NCBI RefSeq assembly: GCF_000372745.1
Contig: NZ_KB889708.1
Coordinates: 1 to 64,000 of the forward strand
Length of the DNA: 64,000 nt
From: Embleya scabrispora DSM 41855
GTDB taxonomy: Bacteria; Actinomycetota; Actinomycetes; Streptomycetales; Streptomycetaceae
Reading direction: 5' to 3'
Shown: piece by piece, positions 44,472 to 51,625 of the stretch
Position numbering within the stretch: the first letter of the stretch is position 1
Layout of the letters: each line of letters opens with the position of its first letter
Position numbers and translations under genes: made by a program
Notes under the pieces: model-generated
What the model was told of the DNA's origin: nothing
The model's database searches: none
Seen by the model: only the letters and a program-made list of their open reading frames with translations

Positions 44472-44624
44472 CCGGTCCGAACGTGTTCCGCTCCGATTCG
44501 GCCGCCGCAGAGCTTCCTCAGCAACGCGGCACGACACCAGCAGGAGGGGGCCACGAACGGCTCAACCCTCGTCCCCTGCCTCGGGCCCGGCCTGACTCGG
44601 CCCTGCAGGGCAAAGGAGTTCGTC

Positions 44625-44740
44625 ATGTCCACGAGAATCCGACCACGGCCGCGCCGCCGATGGCGAACCTGGGCGCCGGCCCTCGTCTGCACCGCAATGC
44701 TGGGCACGCTCGGCCTGTTCACGAGAGGCCGAACAGGCCC
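44625..44740 (+). pseudogene. Start of a truncated secreted-protein gene
   Basis: A strong ribosome site (AAAGGAG) precedes ATG 44625. The product begins with an Arg-rich n-region and a hydrophobic core (WAPALVCTAMLGTLGLF), like a signal peptide. About 35 codons in, the sequence runs into an IstB-like fragment and the frame loses coding character. An exported protein's 5' end seems to be left after a transposon-related rearrangement. Confidence 0.45.
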
Positions 44741-44773
44741 GCCGCCTCTCGTCGGTGATCGCCCGCGGTCGCG

Positions 44774-44977
44774 AGCAACGTGCCCTTCACCGAATGGGAC
44801 CGCACCTTCACCGACCCGAGGCTCTGCGCGGCCATCGCGGACCGGCTCACCTTCAAAGGGATCCTCATCCAAACCGGTTCCGAGTCGTTCCGCCCGCGTG
44901 CCACCGAAGCCGAACACCCCGCCGAAACCGCTCGGAACCAGCGGCTCGGAACCTGCCTCAGCAACTCGAGTACTTGA
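44774..44977 (+). pseudogene. IstB-like (IS21-family helper ATPase) C-terminal fragment
   Basis: The frame reads VASNVPFTEWDRTFTDPRLC and AAIADRLTFKGILIQTGSES, matching the sensor-2 end of IstB/DnaC-like ATPases of IS21 elements (SNxPFxEWxxxFxDxRLxxAxxDRLTxxxxIIxxxGxSYR). Walker motifs are missing, and an upstream stop closes the frame. It is a relic of an IS21-type element. Confidence 0.7.
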
Positions 44978-45476
44978 CCATCGCGTCGCCGGCATCCGCC
45001 GCCGCGCGGTAGAAGTCGGAGAGGTCCGCCAAGTCGTGGACGACCTTCCGGGCCCAGTCGTCGTGCCACGGCGTGGAAAACCCGAACTCCGCCACCATGT
45101 CGGTCATGCGCTGCGGGCTCGCGGAAATCCAGGCTTCATACGGTGCCCCGCCCAGTGCATCGGCGGCCGCGACGACCTCGTCAGGGGGGAGCACCGTGAC
45201 AACTGTGTATTCCTGCACCTCGCCATCGGGGCTGGTCCACAGGTCCTTACGCGGCTCGCCGCCATACACGGCGAGGCCGGCCGCCGCTTGCTCGGGACAG
45301 CATTCCACGAGCACTTGGTCCAGCACCGAAGGGTGGAACTCGACCCCGGTAACCAGGCCCGCATCCCAGACCTCGGGCTGCTGACGCCAGTACGGGACGA
45401 GTTCCAGCAGTTCCTGCGGGGCCAACGACGAGACCGCTTCAGCGGAAGTACGTCGCCAAAAGAAGGACACGCTCAC
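44958..45476 (-). CDS. Hypothetical protein, 172 aa
   Basis: GTG 45476 has GGAG 7 bases upstream and gives MSVSFFWRRTSAEAVSSLAP. The protein continues with QELLELVPYWRQQPEVWDAG, VLDQVLVECCPEQAAAGLAV, VVTVLPPDEVVAAADALGGA and ends AAADAGDAMVKYSSC. It is soluble, with no signal. It resembles the general plan of DUF1877-like small proteins (N-terminal Ser/Pro helix, Leu-rich centre, C-terminal YYxxAAxxGDAMVKY), but I am not certain of the family. Confidence 0.6.
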   Translation of the reverse strand: MSVSFFWRRTSAEAVSSLAPQELLELVPYWRQQPEVWDAGLVTGVEFHPSVLDQVLVECCPEQAAAGLAVYGGEPRKDLWTSPDGEVQEYTVVTVLPPDEVVAAADALGGAPYEAWISASPQRMTDMVAEFGFSTPWHDDWARKVVHDLADLSDFYRAAADAGDAMVKYSSC

Positions 45477-45945
45477 GTTCCCACTCCGATGGTTCATCGA
45501 CCGCACATCCGCGATCACGGCCAACGGAGTTTGGCAGGGTCGGCTGACACCCGTCCTATGCGGGACCAGACACCGATCACGCAGTACGCAGCGATACAGG
45601 CGCTGCCACCTGCGCGCCACCGGGCCCTCGCGCACCACGCCTGTCAGGGACACGGCCCAGCGAGGACCCGGCCCACTCGCGGACCCATGGGTCTCGACAC
45701 CAACCGCGATCCCGGACCGGGGGTCCGGTCGGCGGGTCCCGTAGGGGTGGCGTTCGGTTCGACCTGGGAAGGACGAGACGTTCCGGGGATCGGGAGTGAC
45801 CCCGCGTGGTGTCGGCGGGTTCCGGTTCGGGACGATGCGTGGATGAAGGATCGGTCGCGAGCGTCGTCGTCCGACCGAGGTGCCGTCACCATCGAGACCC
45901 ACTCGCCGGCGCCGGTGGCCGCGTCCACTCGGGATGGTGTGGTCC
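45477..45945. other. Gene-poor stretch before the helicase-associated remnant
   Basis: About 470 bases with no domain, ribosome site or repeat that I can support on either strand. Confidence 0.35.
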
Positions 45946-46062
45946 GTGCACAATCAGGCATGGGAGGACGGTCTCGTTTTGGCGCGTGAATACGCCCGGC
46001 AACACGGCACGTCGGCCGCGCCGGCCGACGCCGTGATCGACGGCTACCCCTTCGGAGCATGA
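45946..46062 (+). pseudogene. Helicase-associated (HA) domain remnant
   Basis: The frame reads VHNQAWEDGLVLAREYARQH followed by GTSAAPADAVIDGYPFGA and a stop. W-x3-L-x4-Y-x2-HG...DGYPxG is the repeat of the HA domain (PF03457) found in large streptomycete helicases. Only one repeat survives and there is no helicase core upstream. Confidence 0.5.
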
Positions 46063-46179
46063 CTCGCGAACGGGACGATGCGCGTCGCGTGCCGACCGCG
46101 GTCACGGACGCCGTGACGTCACGCCGGGGTCTTCGGATCGTGGCGGGGAAGGACGTCGCCGGCCGGGGAATGCACCACC

Positions 46180-46389
46180 ATGGTCGGCGGCGGGCACGTC
46201 GAACCGCCGAACACCCTCGCCGGGATCCGCGTCGCGCCACCCGAGGAACGATGCGCCGGGTTCGACGAGGCGATGGGACACGCGCTGTGGGACACGATCG
46301 AGCAACGGGCGCTACCGGACAGGGCGTTGCCGTCCGAGGTGGACGTCGGGGATGAGAGGATCGCCGCCGACGATCCGCGCCCGGCGTGA
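46180..46389 (+). CDS. Hypothetical ORF, 69 aa, weak
   Basis: From ATG 46180 the frame reads VGGGHVEPPNTLAGIRVAPP and CAGFDEAMGHALWDTIEQRA. Composition is protein-like, but there is no ribosome site and no family match that I recognise. It may be a fragment. Confidence 0.25.
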   Translation: MVGGGHVEPPNTLAGIRVAPPEERCAGFDEAMGHALWDTIEQRALPDRALPSEVDVGDERIAADDPRPA

Positions 46390-46450
46390 TACGCCACGCA
46401 CGACACATGACAGAGCCTCCGCACGACCCCGCCGGTTCGCGCCGGACGCG

Positions 46451-46834
46451 TCAGTGCGTCGTCCATTCGCGGAGTCGGCGTGCGATGCGTCGGACGCCGA
46501 CGACGCCCCGGGCGGCTTCGCGGACGAGGACGACGGCTTCCTTCGGCGGATAGTCGAGACGATGTCCGTACAGGGCCAGGAACGCCTCGGTGGCGTGCCA
46601 GGCGAATGCCTCGTTGGAATGCTCGAGACACGGCAACCGGACCAGCGTGTGAAGGAGCGCCCCCGCCTTGAGGTGGTCCGAACCGTACACGTCCCGGTCC
46701 ATCGCACGGGCCTGTACACGGGACAGGGCGGCGTAGAGCGGGCCGAGGTCGTCGACCTGTGGATCGCCGGGCAACAGTTCGGCGGCGTGGAGCAGGAACG
46801 CCACGTCCACGTGCGGGGGGTGCGGATCGTTCAC
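46451..46834 (-). CDS. Doc/Fic-family toxin-like protein with degenerate active site
   Basis: The 127-residue protein starts at GTG 46834, overlapping the antitoxin stop as GTGA. Layout and blocks match Doc toxins: PHVDVAFLLHAAELLPGDPQ, LKAGALLHTLVRLPCLEHSN, EAFAWHATEAFLALYGHRLD. The Fic/Doc core HPFxDGN(K/G)R appears here as LPCLEHSNEAF, so the leading catalytic His, the Gly and the Lys/Arg are all absent; only Asn is kept. Doc normally phosphorylates EF-Tu. This variant may be inactive or may use a different chemistry. Confidence 0.7.
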   Translation of the reverse strand: MNDPHPPHVDVAFLLHAAELLPGDPQVDDLGPLYAALSRVQARAMDRDVYGSDHLKAGALLHTLVRLPCLEHSNEAFAWHATEAFLALYGHRLDYPPKEAVVLVREAARGVVGVRRIARRLREWTTH

Positions 46835-47127
46835 GCGGCGTGGCCCCGCTCGGGCGCGGCGAGTTCGCGTGCGGCCTCGAGTTCGGCGGCGCGCTGCTCG
46901 GGCGTGGGGTCGACCTCGCCGGCCTCGGCCGCGAACGCGTCGCCGCTGCGGGCCATGGACGCGCGGAACGCGTCGAGGAAACGGTCCTCGAGGGCGGTCG
47001 CGCGCGCGTACGCCGCACCCAGGATGTACTCCTGCATGCTCACGCCCTCGGCCTTGGCCGCGGCCGCGATCGCGGCCCGCTGCCCCGGGTCGGGGAAACG
47101 GAGATTGATGGCCTTCGGATCACTCAT
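46831..47127 (-). CDS. Antitoxin-like protein of the Doc module
   Basis: The 98-residue protein starts at ATG 47127; an in-frame ATG lies 9 bases upstream. The N-terminus KAINLRFPDPGQRAAIAAAA, followed by KAEGVSMQEYILGAAYARAT, is a ribbon-helix-helix-like DNA-binding unit with a hydrophilic Glu/Ala-rich tail (DPTPEQRAAELEAARELAAP) that would wrap a toxin. The GTGA overlap with the Doc-like gene is the usual antitoxin-first arrangement. Autoregulation of the pair is likely. Confidence 0.75.
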   Translation of the reverse strand: MSDPKAINLRFPDPGQRAAIAAAAKAEGVSMQEYILGAAYARATALEDRFLDAFRASMARSGDAFAAEAGEVDPTPEQRAAELEAARELAAPERGHAA

Positions 47128-47443
47128 GGCCCCCATGGTACCAGCAGGGCCATCGATACTCCATGAAGAGGACGTGGTGTCGACGGTCGGGTTGCCGACA
47201 GCCAACTCATCTCCGCGTTCGTCACCCTGCGGCAGTCGATCGGCCGGTGCGTGCCGGCGGGCCCGGGCCGGATCCGGCACTTACTGTATGTAGCCGCGTG
47301 CGCATTTGTTGTGGTGGCGGCCGGGAACCCCGGCCCTTGTGCCGCTGTCACCAAGCCACCGCCGGGTGGACATGTGCCGGGCTGCGGGTCACGTCCCTTC
47401 GAATCGTCCTCCAGCGGCCGCCCTGGTCCGGGATCATCTACCC
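47128..47443. promoter_or_regulatory. Divergent region between the toxin module and the first NTPase-TPR gene
   Basis: About 315 bases that must hold the promoters of both transcription units. I see no distinctive motif and no coding sequence. Confidence 0.35.
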
Positions 47444-50389
47444 ATGGACAGGAGCATGTCGACGAACGGGCCAGGGGTACCTCTCGCATCGCTCACAGAC
47501 CGGTCGGCGTTCGGCTTCGACGTGCACCGGGCGGTCGAGACTCCTGGACCGGATTTCCCGGACCTGCCGACGTATGTCGAACGGGCCCACGACCGGTCGC
47601 TGCGCGCCGTGATCGACCGGGCGGCCGCCGGGGAGAGCGGTCTGGTCACTGTGGTGGGTTCGTCGTCGACGGGGAAGACGCGTGCGTGTTGGGAGGCGAT
47701 CCGGTCCCTGCCGGACGGGTGGAGGTTGTGGCACCCGGTCTACCCGACGCCGTCGCAGGCGTTCCTGGCGGCCGTCGATGCCGTGGTGCCGCGCACGGTG
47801 GTGTGGCTGAACGAGGCGCAGCTTTATCTGCTGGACCGGCCTGCGGGCGGCGAGCGGGTCGCTGCGGCGGTGCGTGTCCTGCTGGCCGATACCCGTCCGG
47901 CCGCGGATGGCGGGCGGGGTCCGGTGCTGGTGGTGGCGACGCTGTGGCCCGAGTACTGGCGTACCTTGACCGCCCGGCCCGAGTCGGGCAGGCCGGATGT
48001 GTTCGCGCAGCAGCGCGCGCTGCTCACCGACGTCGGGCTGCGCGTTTCCGTGCCCGACGCGTTCAGCTGCGAGGACTTGGTCGCCTTGGGGAAGAGTGCG
48101 CGTAGCGATCCGCGGCTCGCGCTGGCGGCCGGGCAGGCAGGGCAGGGGAAGGTGACGCAGTTTCTGGCCGGGGCGCCGCAGTTGCTCGCCCGCTACACGG
48201 ATGCGGCACCGGCTGTGCGGGCGCTGATCCACGCGGCGATGGACGCGCGCCGGCTCGGGCACTCTCCCGCCCTGCCCTTCGCGTTCCTGGCGGACGCGGC
48301 CGAGGGTTACCTCGGCGACGACGAGTTCGACGCGATCGAGGACGACTGGCTCGAACAGGCCCTGGCCGCATGTGCCGAACCGGCGCACGGCACGCCCGGC
48401 CCTCTCACCCGTATCCGGCCGCGGCGCGGTGAACCCGCCTTGCCGGGGCCGGTGTACCGGCTCGCGGACTACCTCGAACAGCACGGACGCGATGAGCGGC
48501 GGTACGTGTGTCCGCCTGCCGCGTTCTGGGAAGCCGCGCTCCGCGGCATCGGCGATCCGGATGCGCTCGGCGCGCTGGCGAACGCGGCGGCGCGCCGAGG
48601 GCTTGTGCGTCTGGCTGTTGCCCTGTACGAAGCGGAGATCCGCCAGGGGCCTGACCGGCACCAGGCCATGGGTGCCGTAGCCCAGATCCTGACGGAATGC
48701 GGACGTGTGGACGACGCCCTCGCGTGGTACGAACGCGCGTCCGTCGCCGGTGACGAGGGGGCGCTGTATCAAGCCGGCCGTGCGCTCGAGGACGCGGGAA
48801 GAGTGGAGGAGGCGATCGCCTGGTACCTCCGAGATGGGCGGCACGGTGACACGCTGGGGCTCCAGCAGGCTGTGCGATTGGCGAACGACCACGGCTTCGT
48901 GGACGAGGTCCTTGCCGGGCTCCGGGACATCGGAAGCACCCACGCGTGGCGGCATGCCGCCGGTCTGCTGTGGACCGTAGGCCGCGTCGACGATGCACTC
49001 GAGGGTTACATCCTGGCGGGCGCCGACTGCCTGAACCGAGATGTCGAACGCGTGGCCTGGTGGCTGCAGACCGAGCGTCCGGGTTCCGTGCTGCCGTGGC
49101 TCACCCGGGTTGCCGCAGCCGGACATCCTCGTGCAATGCACCAGGCGGCGGATCGGATGGTGGAAGCCGGGCACGTCCGTGACGCGATCACGTTCCTGTG
49201 CGCGGTCGCCGACACGGCCGGCCGGGATGGCTGGTTGAAGGCCGGCGATCTGGCCTGGTCGCAGGGGTGTTCCGACGAGGCCGTCGGGTTGTGGCGGCGC
49301 GCCGCGCACGATGCCCAGCCGAGGCTGCTCGCAGCCCTTGGGCGGTCCTGGTGGCATGCGGATCGCCCCGAGGACGCCGTCGCCTGCTGGGACCGCGTCG
49401 CTGCCACCGATAAAACGCGACATCTCCTCGACGAAGCACGTGAGTTACTGAACGAGCACGGCCGCGAAGCGGTGGTTGCGTCCTGGTGGCGGCACCGAGC
49501 CGACACCGGTGAAGCATACGGCTGCTCCGGTCTGGCCGCGCAACTCGCCCGTACGGGCGAGTTGGACGAAGCCGTCCGATGGTGGGAACGCTCCGCCGCC
49601 GCGGGCGACGACGCGGCCCTGGGACAGGCGGCCATCGCGCTGTGGGACGGCGGACGCGAGAACGACGCGCGGGCCTTGTGGTGGCGTGCCGCCCGCACGG
49701 GCCACTTGGAGTCGGTGAACGCGGGCGTGGAGCGGCTGCGCAACGTCGGCCACGGCAACGAGGCGGAACAGCTGTGGTGGTGCACAGCCCGAGCCGGCAC
49801 CTCCTGGAGCCTCAAGCACACGGTCCGCCGGATGGAGGCCGACGGCGAAATCGAGGAACTGGTGGCTCTGCTCCGCGAGCTCACCGAAGCCGGTCATCAC
49901 GAGGCGCTGTGGAAAGCGCGATACGTGATGACGCGCCACGGCCGGGTCGACGAAGCGTTCACCTGGCTCCGCGGGCTCCACGACGCAGGCCACCCGAGCG
50001 CGGCCTGGCACATCGGCCAACTCCTCAGTGACTGCGGCCGCCTGGACCGGGCACTCACCTGGTGGCGCCGAGCCGGCGAGAGCGGCGGCTACTCGTCCGC
50101 CGCACGCGCCCTGGACGAAGCCGGGCGCCTGGACGACTCACTCGAATGGTTCCACCTGGCCGTCGAAGCCGGCGACATCGACCTGGCCTGGACCGCCGCC
50201 AAAAGCTACGCCCAAGCCGGACGCGCAGACGACTTCGTCACCTGGATGCAACAACGCGCCCGGACCGGCGACCGCCTCGCGCTACGCGTCGCCGTCGAAT
50301 GCCTCGACGCCGCAGGACGCTCCGATACCGCAAAGGCCTTGCGCCGCCATGGTTGGGAACCCAACGGCGACATCGCCCCACCCTGGTAG
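47444..50389 (+). CDS. P-loop NTPase (STAND-like) with long TPR array, copy 1
   Basis: The 981-residue protein starts at ATG 47444; ATG 47456 is an alternative. The NTPase part includes LTDRSAFGFDVHRAVE, Walker A VGSSSTGKTRACWEA (residues 71-85) and Walker B RTVVWLNEAQLYLLD (117-131). Next come VLVVATLWPEYWRTLT and GKVTQFLAGAPQLLARYTDA, then a winged-helix-like section ending YVCPPAAFWEAA. From about residue 375 there are some 17 TPR-like helical repeats (VDDALAWYERASVAGDEGAL, LDEAVRWWERSAAAGDDAAL), rich in Trp. The tail is DGDIAPPW. It is cytosolic. The plan is NTPase switch plus repeat sensor, with no obvious effector domain. It is a paralogue of the gene at 51626. Confidence 0.85.
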   Translation: MDRSMSTNGPGVPLASLTDRSAFGFDVHRAVETPGPDFPDLPTYVERAHDRSLRAVIDRAAAGESGLVTVVGSSSTGKTRACWEAIRSLPDGWRLWHPVYPTPSQAFLAAVDAVVPRTVVWLNEAQLYLLDRPAGGERVAAAVRVLLADTRPAADGGRGPVLVVATLWPEYWRTLTARPESGRPDVFAQQRALLTDVGLRVSVPDAFSCEDLVALGKSARSDPRLALAAGQAGQGKVTQFLAGAPQLLARYTDAAPAVRALIHAAMDARRLGHSPALPFAFLADAAEGYLGDDEFDAIEDDWLEQALAACAEPAHGTPGPLTRIRPRRGEPALPGPVYRLADYLEQHGRDERRYVCPPAAFWEAALRGIGDPDALGALANAAARRGLVRLAVALYEAEIRQGPDRHQAMGAVAQILTECGRVDDALAWYERASVAGDEGALYQAGRALEDAGRVEEAIAWYLRDGRHGDTLGLQQAVRLANDHGFVDEVLAGLRDIGSTHAWRHAAGLLWTVGRVDDALEGYILAGADCLNRDVERVAWWLQTERPGSVLPWLTRVAAAGHPRAMHQAADRMVEAGHVRDAITFLCAVADTAGRDGWLKAGDLAWSQGCSDEAVGLWRRAAHDAQPRLLAALGRSWWHADRPEDAVACWDRVAATDKTRHLLDEARELLNEHGREAVVASWWRHRADTGEAYGCSGLAAQLARTGELDEAVRWWERSAAAGDDAALGQAAIALWDGGRENDARALWWRAARTGHLESVNAGVERLRNVGHGNEAEQLWWCTARAGTSWSLKHTVRRMEADGEIEELVALLRELTEAGHHEALWKARYVMTRHGRVDEAFTWLRGLHDAGHPSAAWHIGQLLSDCGRLDRALTWWRRAGESGGYSSAARALDEAGRLDDSLEWFHLAVEAGDIDLAWTAAKSYAQAGRADDFVTWMQQRARTGDRLALRVAVECLDAAGRSDTAKALRRHGWEPNGDIAPPW

Positions 50390-51002
50390 CCGTACACATC
50401 CCGCGGCTCCAGGCGAGTCGGCAGACCGCTGTTCGCAGCCCGCCGCACCGCGAACTCACTTGTGTCAACGGAAACTTTGATCTCCCCGGTCGGGTCGCTC
50501 GCCTCGCCCGATGACTCTCACCGTCCGGAGCCGCGAGCCGGGATTTGCTCCGGTGCGCTTCTCAGCCCACTGTCCATTGCCCGACTTGGCCGAGCCTGCC
50601 GGTCGGATCAAATGGGATCTCGCGGGGTTGGGATTGCCCCGGCAGTTCATGAGTCACGTAGCCCAGCCGCGAACCACCCGGCGGGACCTTCGGCTGACAT
50701 TCACAGCACGGAGGCGCTCCCTCGTCGTGCCCGCGTCACCCTTGTGGCATCGCGGGCGCCTCCATGCTTGCGGACCTCGTGCGCGAGGGCCTCGGCCACC
50801 AACTCACGACACACCGTGAACAGCACGGCGCGGTCGGTACGTACTCGCGCCAAGCGGTCGGCACGTCGAACCGCTCCATCGACCTGCGGAACGCACCCAG
50901 TCACAGGAACACTGGTCGCGGACACCCCAACCGGCGTGATCCGGCACCGAGAACTCGGCACGCGCGCCGCACCGCCGACCGGGAGAAGGACAGGGGGCAG
51001 CC
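50390..51002. other. Gap between the first NTPase-TPR gene and the coiled-coil gene
   Basis: About 610 bases. A minus-strand frame has RTDRAVLFTVCRELVAEALA, which is protein-like, but it has no start site, family or coupling. Nothing else is supportable. Confidence 0.35.
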
Positions 51003-51563
51003 ATCGCCAACGAGACCCTCGCCGCGGTCATCGGCGCAGGCAGCGCACTGATCGTGGCGTTGATCGGCGGGTACTTCGTCATCCGCGGCGCGCAGCGCCA
51101 AGCCGACGCCGCGTTCGCCGCCGCCCAGGCCCAAGCCACCGCCGCCATCACCGCCGCGCGCGAACAAGCCGCCGCCGCCATCGCCGCCGCGCAACGCGGT
51201 GCCGACGCGCAACTCGACGTCATGCGGCAGACATTCCGCGACCAGGCCACCGCCGCCCAACGCGCCGTCCGACGCACCGCCTACACCACCTACCTGGGCG
51301 CCGTCGACCAGGCACGCGCAGCGCAGCTGACGTGGAACGCCAACCCGACCACCGCCACCCGCGACGCCTGGAACACCAGCACGCGTGCCGTGGGCGAAAC
51401 GTTGAACATCGTCCGCCTGGAAGGACCTCCCGCGGTCACCACCGCCGCCGAAGCACTCGCCGCCGCCATCGACCCCGCCACTGCCCCGGCTCTGTCGGTC
51501 GGCGCGTTCGCCACACGCCACACCGACTTCCTCACGGCGGCACGCACCGCGCTGGAGCCTTAG
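51003..51563 (+). CDS. Membrane-anchored Ala-rich coiled-coil protein between the NTPase-TPR paralogues
   Basis: The frame runs from the ribosome-site-like AGGGGGCAGCC. Its first codon is ATC at 51003 (ANETLAAVIGAGSALIVALI), the next likely start being GTG 51054. The ATC start keeps a full N-terminal membrane helix (LAAVIGAGSALIVALIGGYF), while the GTG start would cut it in half. A long helix of Ala/Gln heptads follows (AAREQAAAAIAAAQRGADAQ, LDVMRQTFRDQATAAQRAVR), then a globular end (TTYLGAVDQARAAQLTWNAN). It resembles small membrane-tethered coiled-coil proteins found beside NTPase systems. The start codon is odd: either a rare ATC start or a mutated ATG. Confidence 0.6.
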   Translation: MANETLAAVIGAGSALIVALIGGYFVIRGAQRQADAAFAAAQAQATAAITAAREQAAAAIAAAQRGADAQLDVMRQTFRDQATAAQRAVRRTAYTTYLGAVDQARAAQLTWNANPTTATRDAWNTSTRAVGETLNIVRLEGPPAVTTAAEALAAAIDPATAPALSVGAFATRHTDFLTAARTALEP

Positions 51564-51625
51564 AACATCTCCGGTCATCCAGGATTTCGGGGCGCGTCGG
51601 GTCGCTGATGCGGGACCATGCACAC

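Noticed and set aside
50462-51625. N-terminal extension of the second NTPase-TPR gene back to 50462
   Set aside because: The extra 388 residues are Arg/Thr/Pro-rich and overlap the coiled-coil gene in another frame. Copy 1 starts at the position matching ATG 51626.
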